Assembly (NCBI GenBank): GCA_009733575.1
Contig: ML769391.1
Location: 294,147 to 358,146 of the forward strand
Source: Gymnopus androsaceus JB14
Taxonomy: Eukaryota; Basidiomycota; Agaricomycetes; Agaricales; Omphalotaceae
DNA length: 64,000 nt
Direction: 5' to 3'
Shown here in pieces: positions 44,451 to 56,274 of the stretch (position 1 is the first letter of the stretch; every line of letters begins with the position of its first letter). The position numbers and the translations under genes are program-made. The notes under the pieces are model-generated. The model ran no database searches. It had not been told where the DNA came from and saw only the letters and a list, made by a program, of their open reading frames with translations.

Positions 44451-46194
44451 ATGTCTACGCGCGACGCGACTCTGACTCTTTGTTCAAATTGCAGTCAACC
44501 CGATTTTCATACCAGCGAACCAACATGAATTTTCGTGATTTGTACGCGAAACTTCCGTTCAAGATCTGGCTGCGCCACAGTGAAACAGAGATTCTTCTCT
44601 CTTGTGACAGAGACCTTGAAGATGCCGAGAACGAAGTTATGCGTCTCCAATCCGAGATCATCTATATCCAGGAACAACAGAAACGATTGAGGGATTACAG
44701 GATGAAGGTTCACTCTCTTTCTTCTCCCACTCGGGAAATCCCCAACGAGGTCCTAGCGTCCATTTTCGACTACGCTTGTGAGCAAAATCTTCTTCAGGAA
44801 TTCCCGTGGAGCGTCGAGGTCGAAGATGATGATGATGAGGAGCTCTTTCATGCTGAAGACTACCCCTTGCCTACGAATTTGACTTCCCCCATCATCAGTT
44901 ATCTTCCTGCATTATCCATCAGTGCAACTTGCTTTCGATGGCGCTCAGTTTCGCTTTCGTATCCTGGTTTATGGTCTAAACTCAAGCTAGAAGTCACAAC
45001 AAGTAAATACTCTGCTCCAGGTCCTTTTATCACCCCACTCAAACTCTTCCTCTCACGTTCTGGCCAAAAACCTCTCGACATTGAATTGAACGTTCATGGT
45101 CCATACCGAACCGACAGCTCTCTTTCAGGACATGTGACGAACCTCCTCGCTGAACACAGCAAGCGTTGGAAGGCTTTTAAATTGATGTGTACTTATCTCG
45201 AACTCCCCGAAACGACAAAGATCGATTTCTCTATGCTGGAAAGCTTAGATCTCCGGGAGTTCAAACCGTACCGGCTGACGTTCGCTTGACGTTCCTAAAT
45301 ACACCGAAGCTTCGAGAACTGGTGTTGCTAAATCCTCGAGAGCTGGTTTCGGGTGAAGTACAGCTGCCATTGAGCCAACTCACTTCAGTTGAGGTTGATG
45401 CTACGGGGAGGCTGGACTGGATTATCGACAAATGTCCCAACCTTACTTCTCTCAAACTCTTAGAAGTTGGAGAGCGATTCTCATGCTCTCGCAGAACCTC
45501 AAAATCCATTGACACTCTTACTATTGCTTTTAAAGGTACTGGTCGAGGCATAGTTGATCGTCCAAACTTGCTGGGGGCGATATTCTCCTCATTCACATTC
45601 CCCGCTCTCGCAAACCTCCACATTTTGGGCTCAGAGTACGAATTTTACAACCGAGAGTGCGAATTTGACCATCGAAAGTGGCCAAAACAGCCTTTCACCA
45701 CATTCCTGTCGCGTTCATCATGCAATATAACCACCTTGGTTCTATCTGCCGTGACACTTTCCGACGCAGAACTGATTTCTGGCATCCAACACCTTTCCTC
45801 TCTGGTAACTCTCGACATCGGTGATTGCACTTGGGCATTACCACCAACGCCTATAACATCCATATTCATCTCTAGCCTTTGCGCTTCCAGTCAAAGTCTG
45901 ACTGGCGCATCCACTTCGCCTCTTGTTCCAAGATTGCGCTACCTTTCGTTGGAATTCAGTGGCACCGATTTCGATGATTCGGCTTTCGTTAACATGGTTA
46001 TATCACGGTGGCTGCCTGATCCAGCATATGCAAAGATGGTTGGAGTGGATTGTCTGAGATCAGTGGTGATGAAGTTTCGAGAACGAGAAGTGGTCGAAAC
46101 GGTTTATCGACCTCTGCAGTATCTAGGTAAGAATCGTAAGATGGCGCTGAGAGTAGTCGTCAAGGGAAAGGGTGATTCAGTTTCGAGGATTTAG
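44451..46194 (+). pseudogene. F-box/LRR protein gene with two frame breaks
   Basis: The start MSTRDATLTLCSNCSQPDFH (ATG at 44451) carries the family Cys-x2-Cys. The frame then shifts near 44520, and the main frame continues as FRDLYAKLPFKIWLRHSETE, a coiled coil (DRDLEDAENEVMRLQSEII) and the F-box (TREIPNEVLASIFDYACE, ISATCFRWRSVSLSYPGLW). A second shift near 45255-45290 separates LESLDLREF from LTFLNTPKLRELVLLN. After that the leucine-rich part runs to WLPDPAYAKMVGVDCLRSV and the stop at 46194. Each half looks undamaged, so sequencing error or a recent mutation is possible. An undetected short intron is the alternative for the first break. Confidence 0.8.
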
Positions 46195-46597
46195 ATGGGG
46201 ATTTCTCCTCGTTTAACTATTCTCAAGTTACGGTTTATGATACTACCAATGAAAAAGGAATTTTCTTGCAAAGGATTCGCCTCTCGTTGAGGCAAATACT
46301 ACGTACACCTATTCTTAGCTATTCGCATCTGTCGCGATGTCAGAGAAATCAGAAATGTGCCAGTGCCGCCCACAACCTACATGTTCAAACATCAGAATTA
46401 AAGGCTGTTGTGTCCTTTTTTTCTCACTCTGAGCTCGTTCATGGCGTATCCTGAACTCTGACACCACTCTCAGAAGAATCATGATAAGAAGCGAAGCGAA
46501 GTTCAAAAGAACAAAGTCCTGGATTCAGCTCTGCTACATATCCACCATGATACAATGATACACAAGCACTACAATAAGCAAGATGATACACATAGAC
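46195..46597. other. Intergenic, 3' ends facing
   Basis: Non-coding AT-rich sequence between the F-box pseudogene and the MYND gene. Nothing is recognised. Confidence 0.4.
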
Positions 46598-47981
46598 TTA
46601 GGACGGCTTGCCAACGCTGACATAGAAAGATGAATATATCGCATCCCTCTTCGTTTTCACCAGCAATGCTTTTACCGCATCCGCATTTTCTGTATCCGTA
46701 TCCTTCCTCCCAGCAGCTCGAATAATCTCTATATCTGTTCGTCTCATGGGAAACCGAAGTCCAAGCATATCCTTCTTGTCGTTTCGGATGACACCGTTCA
46801 TAAACCTGTATTCAAATCGACTTCAACAAGCATTCTTGGGTTTTGGAAGGAATGAAGCTGAATAAAGACAAGCACACTCACTCGATGGTACTATCCGGTC
46901 CAAAAGGGACATGAAACGTGCCTCGGATTTGGGATATTTTTGTGTATGGCTCTCGCTTTCGCGCAACCTCCATCGCTTCTTCCGATACCGAGGTAACCAC
47001 AGTCCATGAATTGGCCACGTCTCCTCGCCAGACAAACTCCAACAGGACCACAGGGAGCCCATTCTTGGATGTAAGATCGTCATTGACCTCCTTCTCCGAA
47101 ACTGTTATCCTTTTTGCTCCAGGCGCTCCTCTTCGAGCTCTTTCTAGACGCGAAAAGCTTTCCTTCGTATACTCATCGGAGTGGGTTATGGAATTAATTT
47201 GGAACATTCCCTGAGGACGAGGCTCGGTGTTCTTGCCGCCGTAGGTTTTCTGCTCATGAAACATTTTCATGAAAGTGGTTATCTCTGCTGGCTCCAGTCC
47301 GATATCTATACGGAGGGCGAATCGAAGACCTTTCTGGGATTTGTAGAGGTTTAGGATGCCATACACGATGATGGCGTAAACCTCTAGCGAGCCTCGAAGT
47401 AGACGGATCGCCCAGAATAATTGGACTATGCGCTCAAGTTTCAAACTTGATGACGATTTCTCCATCTTCTTGCATGATGGTTTATGGTTTGGCCTGGTTT
47501 TACATAGCTTCAGTCAAAAGAAAGCAAAGTAAAATGGCGAAGCTTACCAGTGATCTTTTTGACACTAGCGCAACGACATCAGTGTCCAGGAAACAAGGTA
47601 TGTATTAAAAACTAAGAACGAACATCTTCCTGAGCAGTAGAGGGCGTCTTGACACTATGAATGTTTATTCTTCAATCGTCAAAACATGCAAACCAATGGA
47701 CAGCTCACCCTTGAACATTTTTTAAAGTTCAACCTCTCCCATTCTCCGTTGTCAGATGCGCTGCTGATGTTGGATTGCCAACACCCTTCACAGTGACGCT
47801 CGAAGATAGGACGTAGATTTTTCATCAAGACTTCTTTTGGAGGCATTTTCTCGAGGATTTCGCTGGGAGTGGGCACTTGACTGGAACCCCATTGTATTTG
47901 AGCCCGGCGGAAAATGTCAGGCGGGATCTCGGCGAGGGAGCTTATGGGGACGCCCGGGTATGTAGAGGGGACGGAAGACAT
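46598..47981 (-). CDS. MYND-type zinc-finger protein
   Basis: The likely start at 47981 is MSSVPSTYPGVPISSLAEIP. The first exon ends HCEGC...FKKCSR. After a GTGAGC..CATAG intron comes CQDALYCSGR, then (junction not fully canonical) CQKDHW and PNHKPSCKKM: together the C-x2-C...C-x2-C...YCS-x2-C...H-x3-C ligand pattern of a MYND finger. A long C-terminal region follows in exons 46882-47465 and 46598-46805, joined by GTGAGT..TACAG; it includes a hydrophobic segment (VQLFWAIRLLRGSLEVYAII) and FVWRGDVANSWTVVT. MYND fingers bind proline-rich partner peptides. No SET or other enzymatic domain is seen. The splice site between YCSGR and CQKDHW could not be placed on a standard GT donor. Confidence 0.7.
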
Positions 47982-48267
47982 TTCCAGGTTTTGTCGAGGG
48001 CTGAAAAGAAGAGGGGGACGCAGAGCAATAACATTTATAAGACAAGAGACGCGGAACAATTGATGCTATAATAAAACAAAGAAAAGCAGTTGCCAAATTA
48101 GGTACATAATGAAGCGGCGCTTCTAATTGTTAAAAGAAGCCTATTTTGGAATCTGACTTTGGACTTTCAACGCCTTCGCTGCAGATGGATTCTACCAAGA
48201 GATACCACTGTAACTTTACTACATTCACATCTGACTTGTTGGCCTTGGCCGGTACATGTCCAAAAAT
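47982..48267. other. Intergenic, MYND gene promoter and hydroxylase 3' end
   Basis: About 285 bp, AT-rich near 48060-48150. No gene is seen. Confidence 0.4.
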
Positions 48268-50553
48268 CTACAAAAAGATCCCCGCGAAATAGCGCTGTAT
48301 CCCGTCCCTCCCACTACTCACCACAGCACCTATATAACCATCCGGTCTGACAATAATGACCATCGCGACCTTATCAATGGCATAATGGGTGTAGGCAAGT
48401 CCTTGAGAGTCAACCACAGTCATGTCGGCCAAGTCAAAGGAAAGCTTAGCTGAAGGGGATTTGGAAAACAATACGACACTTCTAACGGTCCCAGAGGAAT
48501 ATTCGCAAAGTGTCTTGAGCGTTTCAGTGACAAATGCATCAGTAGTCGATCCGGGGAAGATGAGAGCAGTGTGTTGCATTGGTTTGAAAATTTCAAAGAG
48601 GCTCGTCGAGGTTTGTTGGGCAGCAGCGGGTTTACCTAGTCTCACCAGAGCAGGAGCATCCGGAGCTCGATCGCCGCCTCGGACGGTGCCATCTTCACCA
48701 GCGCGATAAGGGTCAACCATCTGGTTGTCCGGGTATCTCTCGTCCAAGATGATCGGACTGCCACGATAATTAACCCCAAGCTGGCCAAATTCTTGCCCTC
48801 TGCGGAAGCCTGTCTGCTGAGATCCTCGGAATTCCTTGTTGAATAGCTCAGTGGTCTTTTCGAGCATGGTGGCGATGACGGGTACACGCTCCTGAGAGTA
48901 GGAATCGAGGAGAGATTGAGGAGATAGTCCTTTTTGAACCAGGGCGAGTTTCCACGCGAGGTTGAACTACACAGGAGGAGTTCAGGGGAGATAGACTTGA
49001 ATCGGGTGCGACTCACGCTATCTTGTATCGAGGAGTTCATTCCCTAGTATCAACGCGAGTAGGTAAGTACTTGCATTGTGCTATAGTAAGTGATCGCTTA
49101 CCTGACCGCCAGTAGGACTATGAACATGTGCAGCGTCTGACGAATCGGGGAAAACAGATTTAGTAAATATCGATATCTCGTGCTTTTGATGCCGCACCTC
49201 CAGCCACAAACACTCTGCCTTTTGCAAAGTTATCCACCATCCTTATGTTGGGACTATTGCCCAAAATTCAGCATTAAAACATCGTACATCATGCATCGTG
49301 GGATCCGACTCACGTCCATACGCCCATCCAAACCAAGTCTCCAAAAGCAATGTCCTCTCTTCCTGTAATCTCATAGAAGACCTTGACAAGCTCTTCACGG
49401 CTAGAAGACACTTTGGCATTATCGATCCCAGGGCCGCGCAACATAAATTGGAACAAGTTTTGTTCTGGAACCCCGCATGGCCGCATCATAATCCTGGAAG
49501 TTTTCAGAACCAGAGTGATCTGAGATAGGAAAAGAACATACGCAGGTTTCTTGTCGTCTGAGAAGTAGCCCCAGAATCGTATCTTCCATCCGTAAGATTC
49601 AGTGTCAATATCAGCAGTTACGAGTGAGGCAGATTAGCTTGAACAACAAACAAACCTGGTCTTGCGTCAAGATTGATCCTTCTTTGACATGAATATCCCC
49701 AGTAATCATCTCTGCTTCGGCGTGGCTTTTCCCAACGAACTCCAAGCCCAGTTGCTTGCGAACAATACTCCGCCCGCCGTCTGCGCCAACAAGCCAATCA
49801 ACTTTGATGGTCTCTTCCACCTGCTCTGAGTCTACGGTCTTGATAGTTTTCGCGATGGCGTGGTCAGGAAACTCTTCAAATGACTGCAGCTCTGTGCCCA
49901 ACTCGACGCTACAGCCGTACTCTTTCAAGGAGATGAGTTCGAAGGAGCTGTTCGTGGCGGTTTTGCCCTAAAAAGCGACCAAAGTTCTACAGCACATCGA
50001 AAACGGCATCAAATAAAGGATCGGAGGAGAGTGAATGATGGAAATAATTACCAGTGGGCGATCGGGAGAGTCAGCGACAGGGTCTGTCAGAGGAATGAAT
50101 TTTGGTGGACTTCCGTCATCAGGCGCTGTATGATAGTAGACGGTACGACTAGGAAAAGAAAAACTCTCTTTGAGTACATCTGGTAATAGACCCAGAAATT
50201 TGTAGATTTCTAGTGTCCGAGGCTTGACGGTGTCATGAGAACCTCGAGAGGAATACCAATGGGAATGAATTTTCATACCGTGATGCCAGCTCCTCGTTCT
50301 CCGGAATGGAATTCAACTCGCTTCTCGATAATTCGGACAGACAGCCCATTGAGAAGAAGTGAATAAGCCAAACTGAGACCTTGAGAGTTAGAGATAGAGA
50401 GTATTTATATCGTCAGGTATATTCCACCAGAAGAAAGACTTCATGAACCTGTAGGTCCAGCTCCTACCTGGAATGGATGGAGTCAGCCAAGGGATGAAGG
50501 AAATATACGTTCGAAGGCAGACATACAATCAAAACATTCACGGAGGTCGACAT
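48268..50553 (-). CDS. FAD-dependent aromatic monooxygenase (phenol hydroxylase / PheA-TfdB family)
   Basis: It starts MSTSVNVLI (50553); after an intron comes VGAGPTGLSLAYSLLLNGLS (GxGxxG dinucleotide motif), then EKRVEFHSGERGAGITPRTL, DVLKESFSFPSRTV, WLVGADGGRSIVRKQLGLEF (the DG motif) and SDAAHVHSPTGGQGMNSSIQ (the GD-type FAD ribityl motif, here SD). These are followed by AWKLALVQKGLSPQSLLDSY, RGGDRAPDAPAL and a thioredoxin-like C-terminal part with FDLADMTVVDSQGLAYTHY, ending RYFAGIFL. Motif order and length (about 570-600 residues over several exons) fit the family, which hydroxylates phenolic substrates with NADPH and O2. Several short introns interrupt it and I have not fixed every boundary. 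A role in degradation of lignin-derived or secondary phenolics is inference. Confidence 0.85.
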
Positions 50554-51111
50554 AGCAGCAGAAAGTTGAAGAAATCAAGATCCGAATCTAGCAGGTTTAT
50601 TATGGTACTTACAGCGCCAACTCCCATATATATATACTACTGAAGTACTCTGGATTTGTCTTGATGGCTTACGAGGATATCAACCGAGGATATCAACCGA
50701 GGGACCGGCCGAGGCAGTCGTAAGCAAAGGGCACTCGACATTACAGTAAGCTTGAGAGAGAGAGAGAAATTTTAATTTTATGCACCATGACGGGACTGGC
50801 AAAAGTTGGGGATCTAGGTTGTTTGTTGTGCTCGTGACTGAGGAAGCTCATTTCAATCTATGGTTCAATGTGAATCGCCCCTGTATCTGTTCCCAGTGAG
50901 ACAAACTGGCTTGAGCATTTAGTTTGGACAATGCGGGGAAAAAGGAACTAAGTTTATTACACCGTGACGGTCAGCATTGAAGTTTGGAGACTTCTACTCA
51001 ATGTCATCGATCTCTAAGTGCTAACATGAATTGTTGCTTTCGACCGATGACAGAACTTGAAGAAATGAAAAAAAAATAATACATAACTGAATAAACTACA
51101 AATCAAAGATA
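50554..51111. other. Intergenic with a short tandem repeat
   Basis: GAGGATATCAACC is repeated at about 50672-50700, followed by GAGGGACCGGCCGAGG. A GAGA run lies at about 50755-50766. This is probably the promoter of the hydroxylase (minus) and the 3' flank of the deaminase gene. No gene is seen. Confidence 0.4.
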
Positions 51112-53596
51112 TCAATGTCTGCGTCTGTGTCTCTCTTGTTTCTCTCTGTAACCAGTAGAGATATGCAGATGAACCCTCCCTGATATTTTGGACCATCGCC
51201 TGAAATCGTCGACCAACACTCCCTGTAACGATTTTACAAGATCCTCCCTGACCTGTCCATGGGTGACATTAGTCCAGGGGTCAATGCTAGGGAAATTCCA
51301 TAAAGGGTAAACCGTAGGAGATCTTCGTGTCATGATAAATTTATCAGCTGTCTCTCTATACAAATCAAGATGCTTCTCGCAAGCACCACACGGCGGTTTT
51401 GAGACCCCGAGGTAGGGAAATACTTCCAGAGACTGCGAACGGATGTGATGTAGCAGCGCAATTTCGCAATGGACACCTGGATTGACTCGCACTACGGTCT
51501 CAGAGCCATTCTTGTTGATGGCACCTTGAACAAGGGTTTTCACAAACTCCTTCCGCATTATTGTTGTTGTGGCGGCTGTCGTTGCGCCTGCTTCCACCGC
51601 AAGTTTCAGGGCCTGAGTGATGTTTAGCGTGTTCAACGTGCACTGATAGCTTTTGGCGACCATGGGAGGAAGAATCTGGAGTCGTATGGTACAGTGGGAA
51701 ACCGGGAAGCGAAACTTGACCGGGTAGCGAAACGTCCACTTATATTGGGCTCAAATCACATTTTCTGGCTCTGTTTTTTTTTCTACGATATTAGTCAATG
51801 CTACGAGTAATGTCATGTACATATTAAAGTATATAAACACATTGAATTTCCAGGAATAAAATAAAATACCAGAAATTCGCCCAAAAATTCAAGAAAATAA
51901 AGCATTTCATGGTTCAATGTCTAGCAGGATGCACTATCAGGGCTGGAGGGGGATATGGAAGATGTTCGGTGTCGTTTCCGCACTCTGAGATGGTACTTCT
52001 CGGTAGAATTTCCCACTGCTATGGTCTTCCAGAATCCACAGTGCGTTGAAACTGATTTTTGCGCAGTTTTTCCACTTCCCTTTTGCATTGAAGCTTCGTA
52101 ACTGGTGGCCGACCACCTCTATTCACTATCTTGTCCATGCAAGAGCTCTAGAGGAAGGATTTGACGTGCAAGAGCAACGCAAAGCAGGCTGAAAAGTACG
52201 CGTACGTGACCATTTCGCTTCCCGGGTTTTGGCCCATTTTCTACGTCTCGAAAGTTCACCACCTCTAAAGTGGGCACATCGTCAAAATAAAATCCAAAAA
52301 AATTTGAGGACATGCTATGCATACTCTAGTTTTAGTCTACATACAAAATATACAAAGAAGATATTTATTTACTCAGTAATGGCCAATTTACCTTAATCGT
52401 TTCGCTTCCCGGTTCGCCACTGTACTTTGACTCCCCAAAACTACCCGAATTGAGCGGTCGGACTGGGAAGCCTGATAGAGGCAAATAGTATCGAGCGGGA
52501 AGGCAATTATGTTCAAGGCCCACGATTGCATGCTGAAGAGGATTCCTGTGTCTGTATCCCTTGTGCTCTCGCTCACTACGAATTTCGAAAGATATATATT
52601 TAAATACGTCATTGAGCATAACAGAAGCACAAGTAACGACGTACGGAATCGGTCCAGCTTCACCAATATAGAATCCCAGTCCAATATGCCCATCTCTTCC
52701 CATGCATCGAAAATCTCATGAACAAGGCCAATGAAGTCTTCAGGAAGCCTTCCGGTACTGTTTCGAGTCGTTACATCCTCGATGATGAAGTCAATGTCTT
52801 GGAATATGGACTCGAGTGTTTCGTACTCGAACGAGGCGAAGAAGGATTGGGAATCGGAGTCGGAGTCGGATTCACTACATTGAGATTCCAGCTTTTCCTT
52901 ATCCTTCAACACCGCTTCCTTGACGATTTCGAACTGATCCGCCCTCTTCAAAACGTGGTGCGCAAATCGGGACCAACCAAAGTCATACATCTCGGTGAGA
53001 AGGTCGTAAACAAGTGAGAGTTGTTTAGAATCAGATTCTGCGTCGGTTTTTGGAACTCGTTGTTGATGCTGATGCATGTCTCGAACTATGTCCAGAATTC
53101 GTTCAAGATGGCGTACGGTGTTGTCGATGTGAGATTGTTTTAGTTCCGTGTTGAAGACTAGATATATTGTCGTGCGAACAGAGTCAGACCCTGGCTCTCG
53201 TGGATCGATAGACGCAGCCATCGCTGCAACCTGTCCCCCGTCTGAGATACACGACTGTGCCAAGGCATCGAGTACCTTGAATTTTCGAATATCATCTTGA
53301 TCAAAAGATGGAGTGAATTTTTCCCGAGTCCTTTTGGACTTGCGTTTTGGAACACAAGCGCTGCTAATGCAAAGAAGTTCTGATAAAAACTCGGGATCCT
53401 GAGCCGTGAGGTTTCTGATCACGTTTGGTGTGGGGGTTGGGTTGGGTTGGTGAAATGCCTGGATGGGTGTAGAACGAGAAGGGACAGGAGCTGCTGCCTG
53501 ACTGCCGGTGGAATCGAAAGATGTCGATATTGTCAGAGATTTCCGGGCCACCGTCGCGCAACTTGAAGACAGTTGGGTGACGCATGTTTTGTTCAT
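51112..53596 (-). pseudogene. Nucleic-acid/nucleotide deaminase-fold protein (OTT_1508-like), interrupted by a TA-flanked element
   Basis: The N-terminal part (53596-52425) starts MNKTCVTQLSSSCATVARKS and includes DPEFLSELLCISSACVPKRK and a long helical, acidic middle; it is open until the element at 51692-52422. The C-terminal part (51690-51112) carries the zinc-deaminase signature: HCEIALLHHI (HxE) and KPPCGACEKHL (PCxxC), preceded by ALKLAVEAGATTAATTTIMR. Removing the element and one TA puts LGSQST and the downstream IRLQILPP in one frame, so the insertion split a formerly continuous gene of about 590 codons. Fungal relatives usually carry the deaminase domain at the C-terminus, as here; the substrate is not known for this family in fungi. 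As it stands the product would lack the catalytic domain. Confidence 0.8.
51692..52422. mobile_element. 731-bp TA-flanked inverted-repeat element (Tc1/mariner/Fot-type, non-autonomous)
   Basis: The left end CAGTGGGAAACCGGGAAGCG pairs with the right end, whose reverse complement is CAGTGGCGAACCGGGAAGCG (18 of 20). Both ends are flanked by TA (51690-51691, 52423-52424). A related ACCGGGTAGCGAAAC motif follows at 51719-51734. The interior is AT-rich with no transposase frame. It sits inside the deaminase gene. Confidence 0.85.
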
Positions 53597-53645
53597 CGTA
53601 GCACAAGTGAAAAAAGCCAAAGCGAGTCAAGCCAAGAGTCAACGC

Positions 53646-53862
53646 CCAGCTGCCTTGGTCATCGACTCCTATATAGGAGATTTTCGAGGATATCTGATAC
53701 CTGCTCGCTCATTGAGCAATGTGATAGAGCGGTTGTGTACCTCGAAGGCCAGATTCGGAATTATCTTGGAGCCCAAAATTGATCCTTCGCCGTTAGGAAT
53801 GGACTTGAAGCCCGAGTTGGAATGGTACCCCAAACACGCATCAGCCATCGAAATTTTCGATG
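53646..53862 (+). repeat. Dispersed about 210-bp repeat, diverged copy
   Basis: TGCCTTGGTCATCGACTCCT through CAGCCATCGAAATT recurs at about 57988-58196, 59910-60118 and 62815-63022. The other three copies are close to identical to each other; this one differs by scattered substitutions and a small insertion (CTATATAGG). It lies just upstream of the deaminase gene start, so it may overlap its promoter. Confidence 0.7.
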
Positions 53863-53869
53863 TGCGTTG

Positions 53870-54839
53870 CACAACAAAAAGGCGTACTGTGGCGATATCA
53901 AGCGCAATAGTATTGTTCTGTGCATTGCATACTCATCGACGCTATGCCAGTTGGCAATAGTTATTCCGACCTCTAATTCTCCGGAAGTAACAGCTCTCAT
54001 GGGTCCTTTCAGATCAGCCGCGATGGTCAAAAGTTCTTGACGCCCGCCCGAGATTTGTTTGCTCTTGGTCTTGTTCTGTGGGCTTTAGTAGAGGAAATCA
54101 AGCAGTTTGACCACAAGGTCCAATTTGTCACTGCTCATCTTATTCGGGTTTCTCACTCTACCCCAGCGTATCGAGGCTTGTCTCGCTGATCGCCCGGAAG
54201 ATCGCCCAAGTGCCAACTTTGTTTCGGAAGCTCTTGTTACTACATATAAACGAGTCCCAGGATAGATGTTAGCGAGCTCTTGATGGAGAAGGTTGGCCAG
54301 ATGTTTGATACTTTTACTAGCGATCGTGTTGCGCCAACGAAGAAAACTGTAGTTCGCGCGGAAGCCAGAATTGGAGGGATGAGGAAAGCAAATATGGTGA
54401 ACACGGTTCACACCAATCATGACAACGAAGGAAACCGTACGACATGCGGAAATTAGGAAGAGAAACGGAAAGCAAACTGTAGAATCATATGGGTTGTGAA
54501 TCAAGAACATTATTACAGGTGAAACGGCGAAGGATTGTTCAATGAACGTAAGTACCGACCACGTCAATGAGGGAAACCATATACAGTACATGCGGAAAGT
54601 AGAAAGGGAAAGCAAAACCATAGTATGCGGAAAGTAGAAGGGAAACGGAAATGCAAACCGCAGGATAATCATGAAGATGAAAACGCTATCAGACCAACCA
54701 GAACGCGTCTTCGAGAGCATGCCAGAAGATGAGCCCTTGGAGTCCATGAGTAAACCAAGAAGCAGATATTTGAGATGGAGGTTGGTCAGATGACGGGCTG
54801 CAGGAGGATTTTGAAGGAAAACGAGGAGAACTCTCATTT
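53870..54839. other. Non-coding stretch with a degenerate GCGGAAA repeat
   Basis: ATGCGGAAAGTAGAAAGGGA-like words recur at about 54434-54480, 54587-54625 and 54624-54665. Long minus-strand open frames here are hydrophobic and start-poor and overlap the repeats; I do not regard them as genes. Confidence 0.4.
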
Positions 54840-56274
54840 TCAGGATGTATATATGTTGTAGACGTTGATGATTGTATGCATGCCTCCATTGACTGCATGA
54901 TATTCACCACCATTAATAGTGAAATTTTGACTCCCACTGAAGAAGGCTCCGCTACCAAGCTCATTAGAGGTGAGCAGTGAAGGCTATAATAGTATGCGTA
55001 AAACACACTGTATAGAAATAGGAAATGAAAAGTGGAAGTACTTACCTGAGGGCAAGGTTCGCTTTCAAAAAACCCTGTCCCATCCTCAATGTCAGGAATT
55101 GATTGGTATGGAGGTGTAAGAGCCGAAGCAGTAGGCAGTGAAGGCTATGATAGTATGCGTAAAACAAAATATGAAATGAAAAGTGGAAGTACTTACCTGA
55201 GGGCACAAAAACCCTGTCCCATCCTCAATGTCAGGGATTGATTGGTATGGAGGCGCCAGAGCCGAAGCAGTGGGCAGTGAAGGCTATAATAGTATGCGTA
55301 AAACACTCTGTATAGAAATATGAAATGAAAAGTGGAAGTACTTACCTGAGAGCAAGGTTCACTTTCCAAAAACCCTGCCTCATCTTCAATGTCGGAGATT
55401 GATTGGTATAAAATAGGAGGAGGAGGAGCCGATGTAGAGCAACCATGTTGGTAGGGGGGAGCAAATGCGAACGACGTGCGGAGGTTGGGGATTTGGTTGG
55501 ATTGGTATGAGATAGGAGGGGGCGTCGGAGCAGAAGCAGAACGACAGTGTCGGCGAGATGGAGAAATGACGAACAACACACTTTCAGGATCCATCGGAGT
55601 CCCAATCTCCGACATCATCTTCGTCTCTAATTCGCTCCTCTTACAGTTCCTCGTCTTCCCGTCCTTATCGCGCACACGCTGACTCGGGCGGTAGACGTAC
55701 CCAGGATACATTTTTTCGTGCTCCTTTTTCTTCTCTTTGGCCAACTCATCCCAATATTTCCTCTCTTGCGGCGTCAACGATTTCCACTGCTGGCTGATAG
55801 TCTTGGACAGATCTGCTTGACGGCGCTTCTTCGTCAGACCGTTAATTGAGGATTCTTCCTCCGCCGCCTGACGCTTCTCGCAGCATTTTCGCCGGAAAAG
55901 AATAAATGCGTTCTCTGGTCGCTTGATGTAGTTCTCATCACCCTTCTTTGGTCGACGCTCAACTTCGCTGCGCAGATGAAAGTTGTTCGAGCTCGATGTA
56001 GGGGGAGGTGATACAGCGAGTGAATTAAGGTTGAGCTTAAACGGGGAATTGGACGGGGTAGAGTAAGGACTGTCTGACGAGAGGTTGTGGGAGATCGGGA
56101 ACGTGAAACGGTATGGAGTCGGTGCAATCATCGCCAAAGTGGGAGTTTCCGTCGTCACCTCGAGTCCTAGAGGAGAGGAGGAGGAGGAAACAGAACATCA
56201 CTTTCCGATGTCTATGCTCAATTGAAGAACTACTCACGTCGGGATTGAGTATCACGCGTGCGGAGCGCGGGCAT
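54840..56274 (-). CDS. HMG-box DNA-binding protein with tandemly repeated exons, 395 residues
   Basis: Five exons: 56238-56274, 55346-56166, 55197-55283, 55046-55144 and 54840-54983; total 1,188 nt, all phases consistent. It starts MPALRTRDTQSRR. The HMG box spans roughly residues 85-165: YIKRPENAFILFRRKCCEKR, ADLSKTISQQWKSLTPQERK, YWDELAKEKKKEHEKMYPGY, VYRPSQRVRDK. The intervening Ser/Pro region precedes PPPILYQSISDIEDEAGFLE, which recurs in exons 3 and 4 as PPYQSIPDIEDGTGF. The last exon has GAFFSGSQNFTINGGEYHAV, a motif otherwise seen at the N-termini of mushroom NACHT-type proteins. It is nuclear by its domain; family members regulate mating, dikaryon formation or fruiting in mushrooms. 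The exact orthologue is not assigned. Confidence 0.85.
54960..55400 (-). repeat. Tandem exon-intron repeat in the HMG gene
   Basis: Three units of about 150 bp, each an exon start (CCTTCACTGC), PPYQSI/DIED codons, an exon end in CAG and an intron beginning GTAAGTACTTCCACTTTTCA and ending CTATTATAG. The exons are 87 and 99 nt (multiples of three), so any number of units keeps the frame. Confidence 0.8.

Noticed and set aside
54085..54837. Minus-strand 250-codon frame
   Set aside because: Hydrophobic, overlaps degenerate tandem repeats, and lies past the proven stop of the HMG gene.
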